Both the position numbers and the translations under genes were made by a program. Below the pieces are notes generated by a model, which saw only the letters and a program-made list of their open reading frames with translations, was not told the origin of the DNA and made no database searches. Shown in pieces: positions 46,062 through 53,922 of a stretch of DNA of 64,000 bases. The stretch lies in NCBI GenBank assembly GCA_045580875.1, contig JAZNOP010000100.1, positions 1 through 64,000 of the forward strand. Reading direction: 5' to 3'. The first letter of the stretch is position 1. Each line of letters opens with the position of its first letter. This stretch comes from SIG598 sp045580875. Its GTDB lineage: Bacteria; Bacillota; Clostridia; Oscillospirales; Acutalibacteraceae.

Positions 46062-46101
46062 ATGTGCAAAACGCAGAAAAGATGTGCGAAATATAGAAAA
46101 C
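46062..46101. repeat. Tandem 20-bp direct repeat before the first AraC gene
   Basis: Two adjacent 20-bp copies (46062-46081 and 46082-46101) begin ATGTGC and end AGAAAA, with 15 of 20 positions the same. They lie immediately upstream of the gene's ribosome site (AGGGGG). Two-turn direct repeats are the usual target layout of AraC-family proteins, so autoregulation is inferred. Confidence 0.5.
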
Positions 46102-46116
46102 AGGGGGCGTTAAATT

Positions 46117-46869
46117 ATGGTATCGAGCAAAGATCTTGCTAACAGAGAATTCATTCAGCGTGAGTATTCTTTTTCTCACCGCCCTTACAGTCTTGAATTT
46201 GAATATTACGATCTTATAGTCAACGGAAAGATCGACGAGGTAAAAGCCGGATTCACCACTCTTGGCGGCGAAGGCGCCGGCAGACTTTCGGTCAATGATG
46301 TCAACAATGTACGTTATCACTATGTCATAACCGCAGCTCTTATAGCTCGCTACTGTATCGCCAACGGCATGGATATGGAGACCGCATTCAATCTGAGCGA
46401 CTACTACATCAATCTGGCAGACACCTGCACCACAGTTGAAGAAATTGAAAAAGTGCATTTCGATTCTGTGTGTGATTATACAGAACGAATGAAAAGAATA
46501 CGGAAGAAAAATGTCTGCTCCAAGCCGGTTATTATGGCGCTTGACTATATTTATGATAATCTGCACAGCAAAATCGGAATAAAAGAGATAGCTGACCACG
46601 TCGGTCTGAGCACCACATATCTCTCTCGCATATTCCACTCTGAAACAGGAACCCCGCTCAGTGAATATATAATAAAATGCCGCGTTCAGGCAGCTGAGAA
46701 TATGCTGATGTATTCAGAATATTCCTCCGATGAAATAGCCAATTATCTTGCTTTCAGCTCACAGAGCCATTTCATAAATGTATTTAAGAAACACACCGGC
46801 ATGACACCGAGAGAATACAGGCTCACTCATTACCGCACCGAGGCATCCGATATAATCCAGCCGCAGTAA
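46117..46869 (+). CDS. AraC-family regulator, paralog 1
   Basis: A 250-residue regulator. The C-terminal 100 residues hold two AraC helix-turn-helix motifs (IGIKEIADHVGLSTTYLSRIFH and SSDEIANYLAFSSQSHFINVFKKHTGMTPREYR). The N-terminal 140 residues form a conserved helical domain shared with the regulator at 50593-51360 (NVRYHYVITAALIARYC, NLSDYYI, DYTERM) and unlike the cupin of classical AraC. It is divergent from the 12.6-kb DUF11 surface protein gene and may control it or itself. The ATG is preceded by AGGGGG at 8 nt. The inducer is unknown. Confidence 0.9.
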   Translation: MVSSKDLANREFIQREYSFSHRPYSLEFEYYDLIVNGKIDEVKAGFTTLGGEGAGRLSVNDVNNVRYHYVITAALIARYCIANGMDMETAFNLSDYYINLADTCTTVEEIEKVHFDSVCDYTERMKRIRKKNVCSKPVIMALDYIYDNLHSKIGIKEIADHVGLSTTYLSRIFHSETGTPLSEYIIKCRVQAAENMLMYSEYSSDEIANYLAFSSQSHFINVFKKHTGMTPREYRLTHYRTEASDIIQPQ

Positions 46870-46915
46870 GTATCCGCGGCACAAGCACATTTCATTCTCA
46901 GACAATTCACCGATA

Positions 46916-46960
46916 AAAATACCCGACGGACCGCACAACAGCTCCGTCGGGTATTTTGTT
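46916..46960 (+). terminator. Terminator after AraC paralog 1
   Basis: AAAATACCCGACGGA pairs with TCCGTCGGGTATTTT around a 12-nt loop, followed by GTTTT. Confidence 0.85.
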
Positions 46961-46993
46961 TTAACCAGAGTTCTGATACAAAAGTAATTTATA

Positions 46994-47022
46994 TTGACGA
47001 TTCAATACAAAAGGTGTATCTT
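46994..47022 (+). promoter_or_regulatory. Promoter of the MoxR operon
   Basis: TTGACG (46994-46999) and TATCTT (47017-47022) with a 17-bp spacer, about 50 nt upstream of the ATG at 47072 (AGGAGG at 6 nt). Confidence 0.7.
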
Positions 47023-47071
47023 AGAATAAGCAATATACTGAATATTCTTGACAGTACGCAGGAGGTAATTT

Positions 47072-48025
47072 ATGGACATCAGACAGGTACAGGAGCTTGG
47101 CAACAGGCTTTCAGCAAATATCAGCAAGGTTATTATCGGCAAGGACGATGCGGTTGCATTCACTGTTGCCGCTATTCTTGCGCAGGGTCATATTCTTCTC
47201 GAGGACGTCCCCGGAACAGGCAAAACCATGCTGGCAAAGGCTGTTGCACGTTCAATCAATGCCGATTTTTCACGCGTGCAGTTCACCCCCGACCTGCTCC
47301 CGGGCGATATTACAGGCGTCAGTGTATTCGACAGAAACAGCGGAAGCTTCTCTTTCCACAAAGGACCGCTGTTCACAAACATACTTCTTGCCGATGAGAT
47401 AAACCGTGCAACTCCGCGCACTCAGTCTGCACTTCTTGAGGCAATGGAGGAAAAGCAGATAACCGCAGACGGCAAAAGCTACACCCTTGAAGGCTTCTTC
47501 TTTGTAATTGCAACACAGAACCCGATAGAAACCTACGGCACCTTCCCCCTCCCCGACGCACAGCTTGACCGCTTCATGATGGAGCTGACACTTGGCTATC
47601 CGTCAGCAGAGGAAAGCAAGCGAATCTTTGCCGCTCATCTGACCAATGACCGCCTTGCTGAAATATCTCCCGTATGTTCTATAGACGACATTGTCGAGGC
47701 ACAGAAAGCCTGCCGCGGAGTCTTTGTTCATGAGTGCATACTTGATTATGTACAGCGTATTCTTGAGGCAACCCGCTCGACCGACAGCATTGCTCTCGGA
47801 GCAAGTACACGCGCCGGTCTCGTTCTCCTCAGAGCAGCACAGAGCATAGCTGCAATGTCCGGCAGAAACTACGTCACTCCCGAGGATATCAAGCTGCTGG
47901 CTGTTCCGGTACTTGCTCACCGCATAATTCTCCGCGCAGGAGAGAGACGCGAGGCGGCATCATCAGCTGCTGTAATCAGACGCATAATCGCTTCCACCGC
48001 CGCTCCGACAGAAAAGTGGAACTGA
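47072..48025 (+). CDS. MoxR-family AAA+ ATPase
   Basis: A 317-residue AAA+ ATPase of the MoxR branch. Walker A is EDVPGTGKTM (Lys about 52) and Walker B is LLADEINRATPRTQSALLEAMEE (about 108-130). Sensor 1 lies in ATQNPIETYGTFPLPDAQLDRF and the sensor 2 region is near residue 265. MoxR ATPases act as chaperones that help insert cofactors or assemble complexes at the membrane. They usually work with a DUF58 protein, encoded next here, 4 nt after the stop. Confidence 0.95.
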   Translation: MDIRQVQELGNRLSANISKVIIGKDDAVAFTVAAILAQGHILLEDVPGTGKTMLAKAVARSINADFSRVQFTPDLLPGDITGVSVFDRNSGSFSFHKGPLFTNILLADEINRATPRTQSALLEAMEEKQITADGKSYTLEGFFFVIATQNPIETYGTFPLPDAQLDRFMMELTLGYPSAEESKRIFAAHLTNDRLAEISPVCSIDDIVEAQKACRGVFVHECILDYVQRILEATRSTDSIALGASTRAGLVLLRAAQSIAAMSGRNYVTPEDIKLLAVPVLAHRIILRAGERREAASSAAVIRRIIASTAAPTEKWN

Positions 48026-48029
48026 GGCC

Positions 48030-49157
48030 ATGGGAATTATTTACCTGCTTCTGGCTCTTGTCGCGCTGGCAGCAATAGAGGGCGCGATTTACGGCAGATA
48101 CTGGCCGAAGGGCATCAACGCTGATGTCAGCTTCAGTCAGGACCGCGCTGTCGAGGGTGATACAGTGGAGCTTTGCGAGGTTGTGGAATACACCGGACTC
48201 CTTCCCCTTCCGTGGGTCAGAGTGAAATTCCGTGTATCGCGCGACCTGAGTTTTCCAAACACACCTAACTCAATCGTCACCGATTATTATAACCGCGAAG
48301 AGGTATTCTCCATAAAGCGCATGGAAAAGGTCACGCGCAGAATACCCGTTGTCTGCGCAAGACGCGGACAGCACCGCATTTTCAATATCGACGTTGTCAG
48401 CAGCGACCTTCTGCTGATAAGCAAGCAGACCGCAAGAATGAGTGGAAATGCCGGCATCACAGTCTATCCGCGGCGTACCGATATTCCTGAAATAATCAAT
48501 TCTGTACATCAGATGATAGGTGAGCACGTTGTTCGTCAGTCCCGCATCGAGGACCCGTTCATGTTCCGCGGAGTGCGCGAATATGTTCCCGGAGACCCGA
48601 TATCGCACATCAACTGGCGCGCCGCCGCCCGTACCGACCAGCTGACAGTCAACCAGTACGACTGCACCTCAGAACTGTGCGTAAGCATCTGGCTTGACAT
48701 CGAGGAAGAGCCCAACTGGCGCGATTTCGGACTTTCCGAGGAAAGCATCCGCATCGCCGCCACGCTTGCAGACCGCCTGATAGACGACGGCGTACCGGTG
48801 GGAATCTGCTGCAACGGCATGGACTGCAGCGGTGACGGAAATATTCTTATCAGCCACGGCAGCTCGCCCGAACATAAGGACAGCTGTCTTACAGCGCTCG
48901 CACGTCTGGATATGGAGAAGCCTTCTGTCCCGATGCGTGAATTCACTTCAATAATTCCAAACACTGTAAGCGATAATGAGCTTATTGTTTTCATATCATC
49001 TGAAACCAGCGACAGGCTTTGCAGTCACGTTGTCGAAGCTGCTGCCGGCAGGGATATCTTCTGGATTGCTATTGCTCACGATGATGACGACCGTCCCATA
49101 ACCGGTCTTGATAAAATCAAAAACAGCTGTGTCTGGAGGGTTGTGTGTGAAAAGTAA
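48030..49157 (+). CDS. DUF58 / von Willebrand A-like membrane protein
   Basis: A 375-residue protein with an N-terminal membrane segment (residues 2-20) and the DUF58 core (DPFMFRGVREYVPGDPISHINWRAAARTDQL, about residues 173-203). A vWA-like fold follows (SIWLDIEEEPN, about 216-226). It is the standard partner of MoxR ATPases. The group is common in Firmicutes but its precise role is still uncertain and may concern envelope maintenance. The next gene overlaps its 3' end by 11 nt. Confidence 0.9.
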   Translation: MGIIYLLLALVALAAIEGAIYGRYWPKGINADVSFSQDRAVEGDTVELCEVVEYTGLLPLPWVRVKFRVSRDLSFPNTPNSIVTDYYNREEVFSIKRMEKVTRRIPVVCARRGQHRIFNIDVVSSDLLLISKQTARMSGNAGITVYPRRTDIPEIINSVHQMIGEHVVRQSRIEDPFMFRGVREYVPGDPISHINWRAAARTDQLTVNQYDCTSELCVSIWLDIEEEPNWRDFGLSEESIRIAATLADRLIDDGVPVGICCNGMDCSGDGNILISHGSSPEHKDSCLTALARLDMEKPSVPMREFTSIIPNTVSDNELIVFISSETSDRLCSHVVEAAAGRDIFWIAIAHDDDDRPITGLDKIKNSCVWRVVCEK

Positions 49158-50370
49158 CCGTACCCCCGTAATGGCAGATGTTGTTTACAGCCTGCAGTGG
49201 TTTCTTGCTGTACTTGCTGTGTGCGCGATAATTTCCGACATGAGCACCGGAGACGCATTCTCCTTCTGTACAAGGGCACTGCCATGCGCAGCGGCTTTTG
49301 TGCTGTCTGCACTGATCGTTCGTCTGAGCCGCTCAGCCATTCTGCGCGCAGCGATACCGGCACTTGCTGCAGCCGGCTGTATATTTCTCGGACGTACTGC
49401 CGGTGAATGCATAGCCCTTGCGCTTGTCGGATTTGCTGCAATTGTCTGCGGTTTCTTCATTCATTTCAATATGAAGAAAGGCGTTACCCAATACGGCGGA
49501 ATGTTTGTTATCGCTGTTATTCTCGCTCTTCTGCCGGTTGCAGCAGAGTATGCCGGCTGGGATACAGCCCAGCCGTGGCTCAGCGTGATATCGGCGGTAT
49601 ATCTTCCGCTTTGCGTTGCAATATGGTATCTCGGCAGACTCACCGGCGCACTCGCCGTTTTCAGCCGCCGCGCCGATCAGCCTATCGAGCTTATCAACAA
49701 GCGTATGTACAGCACAGTAATCACCACGGTTGTGCTTGTTCTGCTGGCAGCAATGCTCATTCCTCAGGCAGGAGGCGGCAGTCTGCTTTCAGTGGTACTC
49801 AATGCAATGCTGCGCGTTGCTGTCTGGATAGTTGTATTCATCGCCAAGCTGCTGCCGGTATTCTACCCTTCCGATCCGGAGTTTCCGGAGGAAATCGAAG
49901 AGAGTGTTCCGGTTTTCGACAATACCGGCGGCGGCTCGCTCATCGGAATATATATCATGTATTTCGCAGCTGCTGCACTCTTTATATTCATTTTTGGCTG
50001 GCTGATTGCATCTGCAGCAAAATTAATAAAGAAGATTGTTTCAGATTATCTCACTCAAGGCGAGCTCGGTGCTGAACTGGCAATCTCTGAAACAGATACT
50101 GTCGAGAAAATCGACCGCACTCTTAATTCCGGCTCTGACCGACGTGAAGGCAGAACGAATGCCGGAAAAATACGGCGCATATATAAAAAGAAAATATCTG
50201 CGATTCTCGACGTAAAAGACAGTACACTCAGCTCGCTGACACCTGATGAAATAGCCGCACTGTGCGCAGAAAAAGGCGAAAATATCGCAGCACTCACGCT
50301 TCTTTACAAGAAAGCGCGCTACACTAATTCCTGCACAGCTGATGATCTTAAAGCAGCACGCAGACTTTAA
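49147..50370 (+). CDS. Polytopic membrane protein of the MoxR/DUF58 cluster
   Basis: A 407-residue protein. The GTG at 49147 is chosen because GGAGG lies 7 nt upstream. An earlier ATG at 49108 would lie far inside DUF58. About six to eight membrane helices occupy residues 15-300. A soluble C-terminal tail follows (about 340-407, YKKKISAILDVKDSTLSSLTPDEIAAL and LYKKARYTN). That tail resembles the DUF4129 domain usually found after a transglutaminase in MoxR-DUF58-TgpA clusters. Here the transglutaminase domain itself is missing. The gene is followed by a strong terminator. Confidence 0.8.
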   Translation: MKSNRTPVMADVVYSLQWFLAVLAVCAIISDMSTGDAFSFCTRALPCAAAFVLSALIVRLSRSAILRAAIPALAAAGCIFLGRTAGECIALALVGFAAIVCGFFIHFNMKKGVTQYGGMFVIAVILALLPVAAEYAGWDTAQPWLSVISAVYLPLCVAIWYLGRLTGALAVFSRRADQPIELINKRMYSTVITTVVLVLLAAMLIPQAGGGSLLSVVLNAMLRVAVWIVVFIAKLLPVFYPSDPEFPEEIEESVPVFDNTGGGSLIGIYIMYFAAAALFIFIFGWLIASAAKLIKKIVSDYLTQGELGAELAISETDTVEKIDRTLNSGSDRREGRTNAGKIRRIYKKKISAILDVKDSTLSSLTPDEIAALCAEKGENIAALTLLYKKARYTNSCTADDLKAARRL

Positions 50371-50371
50371 T

Positions 50372-50403
50372 AAAAAGCCCCGGAAACCACCCGGGGCTTT
50401 TTC
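50372..50403 (+). terminator. Terminator of the MoxR operon
   Basis: AAAAAGCCCCGG pairs with CCGGGGCTTTTT around AAACCACC-type loop bases, ending in T. Confidence 0.85.
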
Positions 50404-50525
50404 ATTCGGCGGTACTATTCAATTAATTACAGTTTCGCCGTCATTGTCTGCATCGCACAGCTGTGCTCTTTGTGCAGCGTTTTATCTTTAATTTTGTTTT
50501 GCTTTGATCTTCAAATAAAATTCAC

Positions 50526-50554
50526 TGTAAATTTTCGTCCGCCCATGGTATAAT
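50526..50554 (+). promoter_or_regulatory. Probable promoter of AraC paralog 2
   Basis: TATAAT (50549-50554) is preceded 17 bp upstream by the weak TGTAAA (50526-50531). The weak -35 suits an activated promoter. Confidence 0.45.
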
Positions 50555-50592
50555 TTCCACAGAAGAAAAAAGACCCCACCGAGGTGATTTAT

Positions 50593-51360
50593 GTGACACT
50601 TCAGAATGAATGGCTGAATGTCAATTTCCGACAGCGCGAGCTTACCAGCACCCACCGGCCGCTCGAGGACGAATTTTCGTTTTATGAGGCTGTAAAAAAC
50701 GGTGATGTGGAATTTGTGCGCAGAAACTGCAATGAAAATGAATTCTCCAAAGCCGCTGCGGCGAGTGTTCTGTCTGATAAACCCCTGCAAAATATGCGGT
50801 ATCACTTCATTACCACCGCAGCGATGGTCACACGCTTCTGTGTGGAAGGCGGAATGGAGCACGAGCTTGCCTACGGTCTGAGTGACTTCTACATATCCAA
50901 AATGGACAGGATGCACACCGAAAAAGACATAGTCACTCTGCATCATACAATGGTTATGGATTACACTGAGAAAATGCATGATCTGAAAAAGCGCCCCGAC
51001 CTGTCAAAGGTCATCAAAGTCAGTATAGACTATATTTTCCTGCATCTTCACAACCGTATAACGCTCGAAGAGCTTGCTGAAAATGCCGGTGTTTCCGCCG
51101 GTTATCTTTCCAGACTTTTCAAGAAAGAACTGGACATTTCTGTTTCTGATTACATATGCAGTCAGAAGCTGGAATCGGCGAAAAATCTGCTCAAATACTC
51201 CAATCTTTCCATCGTGGAAATCGCAGAATACCTCTCATTCGCCTCGCAGAGCTATTTTATACAGGTCTTCCGCAAAAAGACCGGAATGACTCCAAAAAAA
51301 TACCGCGACAGATTTTTTCAGGGCGATCAGAGTTACACATGGAAACCCGACCGTACATAA
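50593..51360 (+). CDS. AraC-family regulator, paralog 2
   Basis: A 255-residue regulator clearly paralogous to the one at 46117-46869. It shares the N-terminal motif (NMRYHFITTAAMVTRFC, GLSDFYI, DYTEKM) and two C-terminal helix-turn-helix units (ITLEELAENAGVSAGYLSRLFKK and SIVEIAEYLSFASQSYFIQVFRKKTGMTPKKYR). The GTG at 50593 is chosen. GAGGTG lies 6 nt upstream, whereas a GTG at 50584 sits inside that ribosome site. It is located upstream of the GH16 glucanase gene, with 20-bp-spaced direct repeats in between, and is the best candidate for that gene's activator. Confidence 0.9.
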   Translation: MTLQNEWLNVNFRQRELTSTHRPLEDEFSFYEAVKNGDVEFVRRNCNENEFSKAAAASVLSDKPLQNMRYHFITTAAMVTRFCVEGGMEHELAYGLSDFYISKMDRMHTEKDIVTLHHTMVMDYTEKMHDLKKRPDLSKVIKVSIDYIFLHLHNRITLEELAENAGVSAGYLSRLFKKELDISVSDYICSQKLESAKNLLKYSNLSIVEIAEYLSFASQSYFIQVFRKKTGMTPKKYRDRFFQGDQSYTWKPDRT

Positions 51361-51373
51361 TTTCTCACGTACA

Positions 51374-51405
51374 AGGCACACCTTCGGCAGGTGTGCCTGT
51401 TGTTT
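51374..51405 (+). terminator. Terminator after AraC paralog 2
   Basis: GGCACACCT pairs with AGGTGTGCC around TCGGC, followed by a T-rich tail. Confidence 0.8.
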
Positions 51406-51444
51406 TTATATATAAACCGTCTTGATTTTTGTAACAACTTACAG

Positions 51445-51478
51445 CATTAAATTTATATTAATATCATTAAATTTATAT
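51445..51478. repeat. Direct repeats upstream of the glucanase gene
   Basis: CATTAAATTTATAT occurs twice (51445-51458 and 51465-51478), start to start 20 bp, i.e. on the same face of the helix. This spacing fits an AraC-family dimer. The remaining 51406-51658 stretch is AT-rich, contains a short palindrome (near 51494-51512) and no gene. Confidence 0.5.
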
Positions 51479-51658
51479 AAACTTAATCGAGATAGCTATA
51501 TTATATAGTTAAGATAAAAGCACTGTCATACAGTATCGCCAACCAGTATAACAACTCATCGGCGGCTGTCCAGTGTGCCAAATCCATCGTAAAACAGGCA
51601 TCTCCGGCATTGTAGTCATGCCGGTCATGTCAGTACGTAAAGAAAAGGAGAAAACGCC

Positions 51659-53119
51659 ATGATGAAGTTCAGATTTGCAGCAATTCTGTGTGCATTCGTC
51701 CTTGTGCTCGGAATTTTTGCCGGCTGTACACCAACCGTACCGGAAGAGGAGATCGCCTCTCCTTCCGATGAAACCCCTGTCGTTGAAGAGAGCCCGATAA
51801 AGCCCTATGTTGAAGTAGCTGACGATTACGTGGAAAATGACACTGTTCCGCCTGAGCTGGAAGGCTACAACCTTATCTGGCACGACGAATTTTCCGGTGA
51901 CGAGGTCGATTCCGCCAACTGGAACTTCGAGACCCGCAAGCCCCGCTGGACCAACAACGAGCTTCAGGCTTACGTCACCTCCTCTGATAACATTTTCGTC
52001 CGCAATGGCAAGCTTGTAATCAAAGCCATACAGAGCTACAACCAGTACGGCAGCGTTGAATACACCTCCGGCAAGCTGAACACCCAGAACAAGGTTGATT
52101 TCACCTACGGCAAGGTAGTAGTCAGAGCAAGAGTTCCTGAAGGTCAGGGACTTTGGCCGGCAATCTGGATGATGCCCGCCAACCAGAACAAATACGGTCC
52201 GTGGCCCCGCTGCGGTGAGATTGACATCATGGAAATCCTCGGCAGCCAGCCTGACCTTACACACAGCACCATTCATTACGGCGCACCCCATGAGCAGCAG
52301 CAGGGTACCCTCAAACTGGAGAACGGCGAGACCTTCGCAAACAGCTATCATGAATTCGGTCTTGAGTGGGAACCGGGCGAGATGCGTTTCTATGTCGATG
52401 ATACCCTCATTCTGACCGTAAATGACTGGTACACCGCACTTGAGGGCAATGAGCCCAAGCCTTATCCCGCACCCTTTGATCAGGATTTCTACCTGCAGCT
52501 CAATCTTGCGGTCGGCGGAACATGGCCGGGCGATCCCGATGAAACAACCGATTTCGAGCATGCTGAATTCCTTATTGACTATGTCAGACTGTATCAGAAG
52601 CCTGAATACGACACCAACGTTACCAGACCCGAGCCCGAGATGCGCGAGCCTGCCACCGACGGCAACTTCATTGTCAACGGTGATTTTGCTCAGGTCGAAA
52701 ACCTCAACGACGGCGACGGCTGGGCATTCTTCAACCTTGAAGGCGGCGCTGCTGAGGCAAAAATTGAGAACAACTCACTTACAATCACCACTCAGGATGA
52801 AGGCAGAGTTGATTACTCTGTACAGCTCGTTCAGGCCGACCTTCCCATGGAGCTCGGCAAGACCTACCGCGTCAGCTTCGAAGCTTCCGCAAGCGAGAAC
52901 CGCGATATGATCGTCTGTGTTTCCGGACCGTCAGCAGGCTATATCCGCTACATGGCTGACACCAAGGTAGCTCTTACCCCTGACTGGCAGACATACACCT
53001 ATGAATTCACCATGGAAAACCGCTCCGATGCCGACAGCCGCATCGAGTTCAACATGGGTCATGCAGGTTCCACCGCAGATATCTATCTGCGCAATGTCCG
53101 CGTCGAGCAGATTGGTTAA
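51659..53119 (+). CDS. GH16 beta-glucanase lipoprotein with C-terminal CBM4/9-type module
   Basis: A 486-residue exported enzyme with lipobox FAGC (Cys near 22). The glycoside hydrolase 16 domain (about residues 60-320) has the catalytic motif E-I-D-I-M-E with Glu187, Asp189 and Glu192. It also has the typical WPAIWMMP and HEFGLEWEPGEMRFYVDD segments. This family retains stereochemistry and cuts beta-1,3- or mixed beta-1,3/1,4-glucans (laminarinase or lichenase). From about residue 335 a CBM4/9-like carbohydrate-binding module begins (NFIVNGDF). The ATG at 51659 has AAGGAG at 8 nt. It is probably regulated by the AraC protein encoded upstream. Confidence 0.93.
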   Translation: MMKFRFAAILCAFVLVLGIFAGCTPTVPEEEIASPSDETPVVEESPIKPYVEVADDYVENDTVPPELEGYNLIWHDEFSGDEVDSANWNFETRKPRWTNNELQAYVTSSDNIFVRNGKLVIKAIQSYNQYGSVEYTSGKLNTQNKVDFTYGKVVVRARVPEGQGLWPAIWMMPANQNKYGPWPRCGEIDIMEILGSQPDLTHSTIHYGAPHEQQQGTLKLENGETFANSYHEFGLEWEPGEMRFYVDDTLILTVNDWYTALEGNEPKPYPAPFDQDFYLQLNLAVGGTWPGDPDETTDFEHAEFLIDYVRLYQKPEYDTNVTRPEPEMREPATDGNFIVNGDFAQVENLNDGDGWAFFNLEGGAAEAKIENNSLTITTQDEGRVDYSVQLVQADLPMELGKTYRVSFEASASENRDMIVCVSGPSAGYIRYMADTKVALTPDWQTYTYEFTMENRSDADSRIEFNMGHAGSTADIYLRNVRVEQIG

Positions 53120-53160
53120 GAGTTTTATCCAATCGCCACACAATTCATTTCTTAAATTAA

Positions 53161-53211
53161 AGCCGGTCTGCCTTTGCGTGATTGCATAAGCAGACCGGCT
53201 GTTTTTGTTTT
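53161..53211 (+). terminator. Terminator between the glucanase and arabinose operons
   Basis: AGCCGGTCTGC (53161-53171) pairs with GCAGACCGGCT (53190-53200), followed by GTTTTTGTTTT. It ends the plus-strand glucanase transcript and, through the weaker tail on the other strand, may also end the arabinose operon. Confidence 0.8.
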
Positions 53212-53224
53212 ATCAGAATACCGC

Positions 53225-53914
53225 TCAGTTCTGTCCGTAGTAGGCATTTTTGCCGTGTTTGCGCAGATAGTGCTTATCGAGGAGCTCCTGCTGCATGATG
53301 CCTGCGGAAGGATTAAGGGTCATAGCGTGTATATCCATGAACGCAACCTCTTCGAGCACAACGGCATTATGCACAGCATTCATGGCATCAGTGCCCCATG
53401 CAAACGGACCGTGACTATGCACTACAACTGCAGGGACAGCCATAGGATCTTTATCTGCAAAGGCTTCGATTATGACTGTACCGGTTTCTTTTTCGTATTC
53501 TCCGGCGATTTCCTCTGCTGTCATGCGGCGGGTGCAGGGAATATTACCGTAGAAATAGTCGGCATGGGTTGTTCCCATTGCCGGAATATCCATTCCTGCC
53601 TGAGCAAAGCTGGTTGCCCAGCGCGAATGTGTATGTACAATTCCGCCGACCTCGGGGAATGCCTTATATAGCTCCACATGGGTAGGTGTGTCGCTCGAGG
53701 GCTTCCATTTGCCCTCCACGACCTTGCCCTCAAGATCGACTACAACCATATCCTCTGCGGTCATTCCGTCGTATGCCACTCCTGACGGCTTGATTACCAC
53801 CAGACCGCTCTCACGGTCAATTCCGGATACATTGCCCCAGGTGAATGTTACCAGACCGTATTTCGGCAGGAGAAGATTGGCTTCGAGGACTTCCTGTTTC
53901 AGTTTTTCAAGCAT
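53225..53914 (-). CDS. araD: L-ribulose-5-phosphate 4-epimerase
   Basis: A 229-residue class II aldolase-fold enzyme that converts L-ribulose 5-phosphate to D-xylulose 5-phosphate, the last step of bacterial L-arabinose catabolism. Visible motifs are TFTWGNVSGID, SGVAYDGM, the Zn-binding His pair in VHTHSRWATSFAQ and the later His in VVVHSHGPFAWG. The ATG at 53914 has GAGGTG upstream and lies 8 nt after the araB stop. It is the last gene of the arabinose operon. Confidence 0.96.
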   Translation of the reverse strand: MLEKLKQEVLEANLLLPKYGLVTFTWGNVSGIDRESGLVVIKPSGVAYDGMTAEDMVVVDLEGKVVEGKWKPSSDTPTHVELYKAFPEVGGIVHTHSRWATSFAQAGMDIPAMGTTHADYFYGNIPCTRRMTAEEIAGEYEKETGTVIIEAFADKDPMAVPAVVVHSHGPFAWGTDAMNAVHNAVVLEEVAFMDIHAMTLNPSAGIMQQELLDKHYLRKHGKNAYYGQN

Positions 53915-53922
53915 GGCGCACC

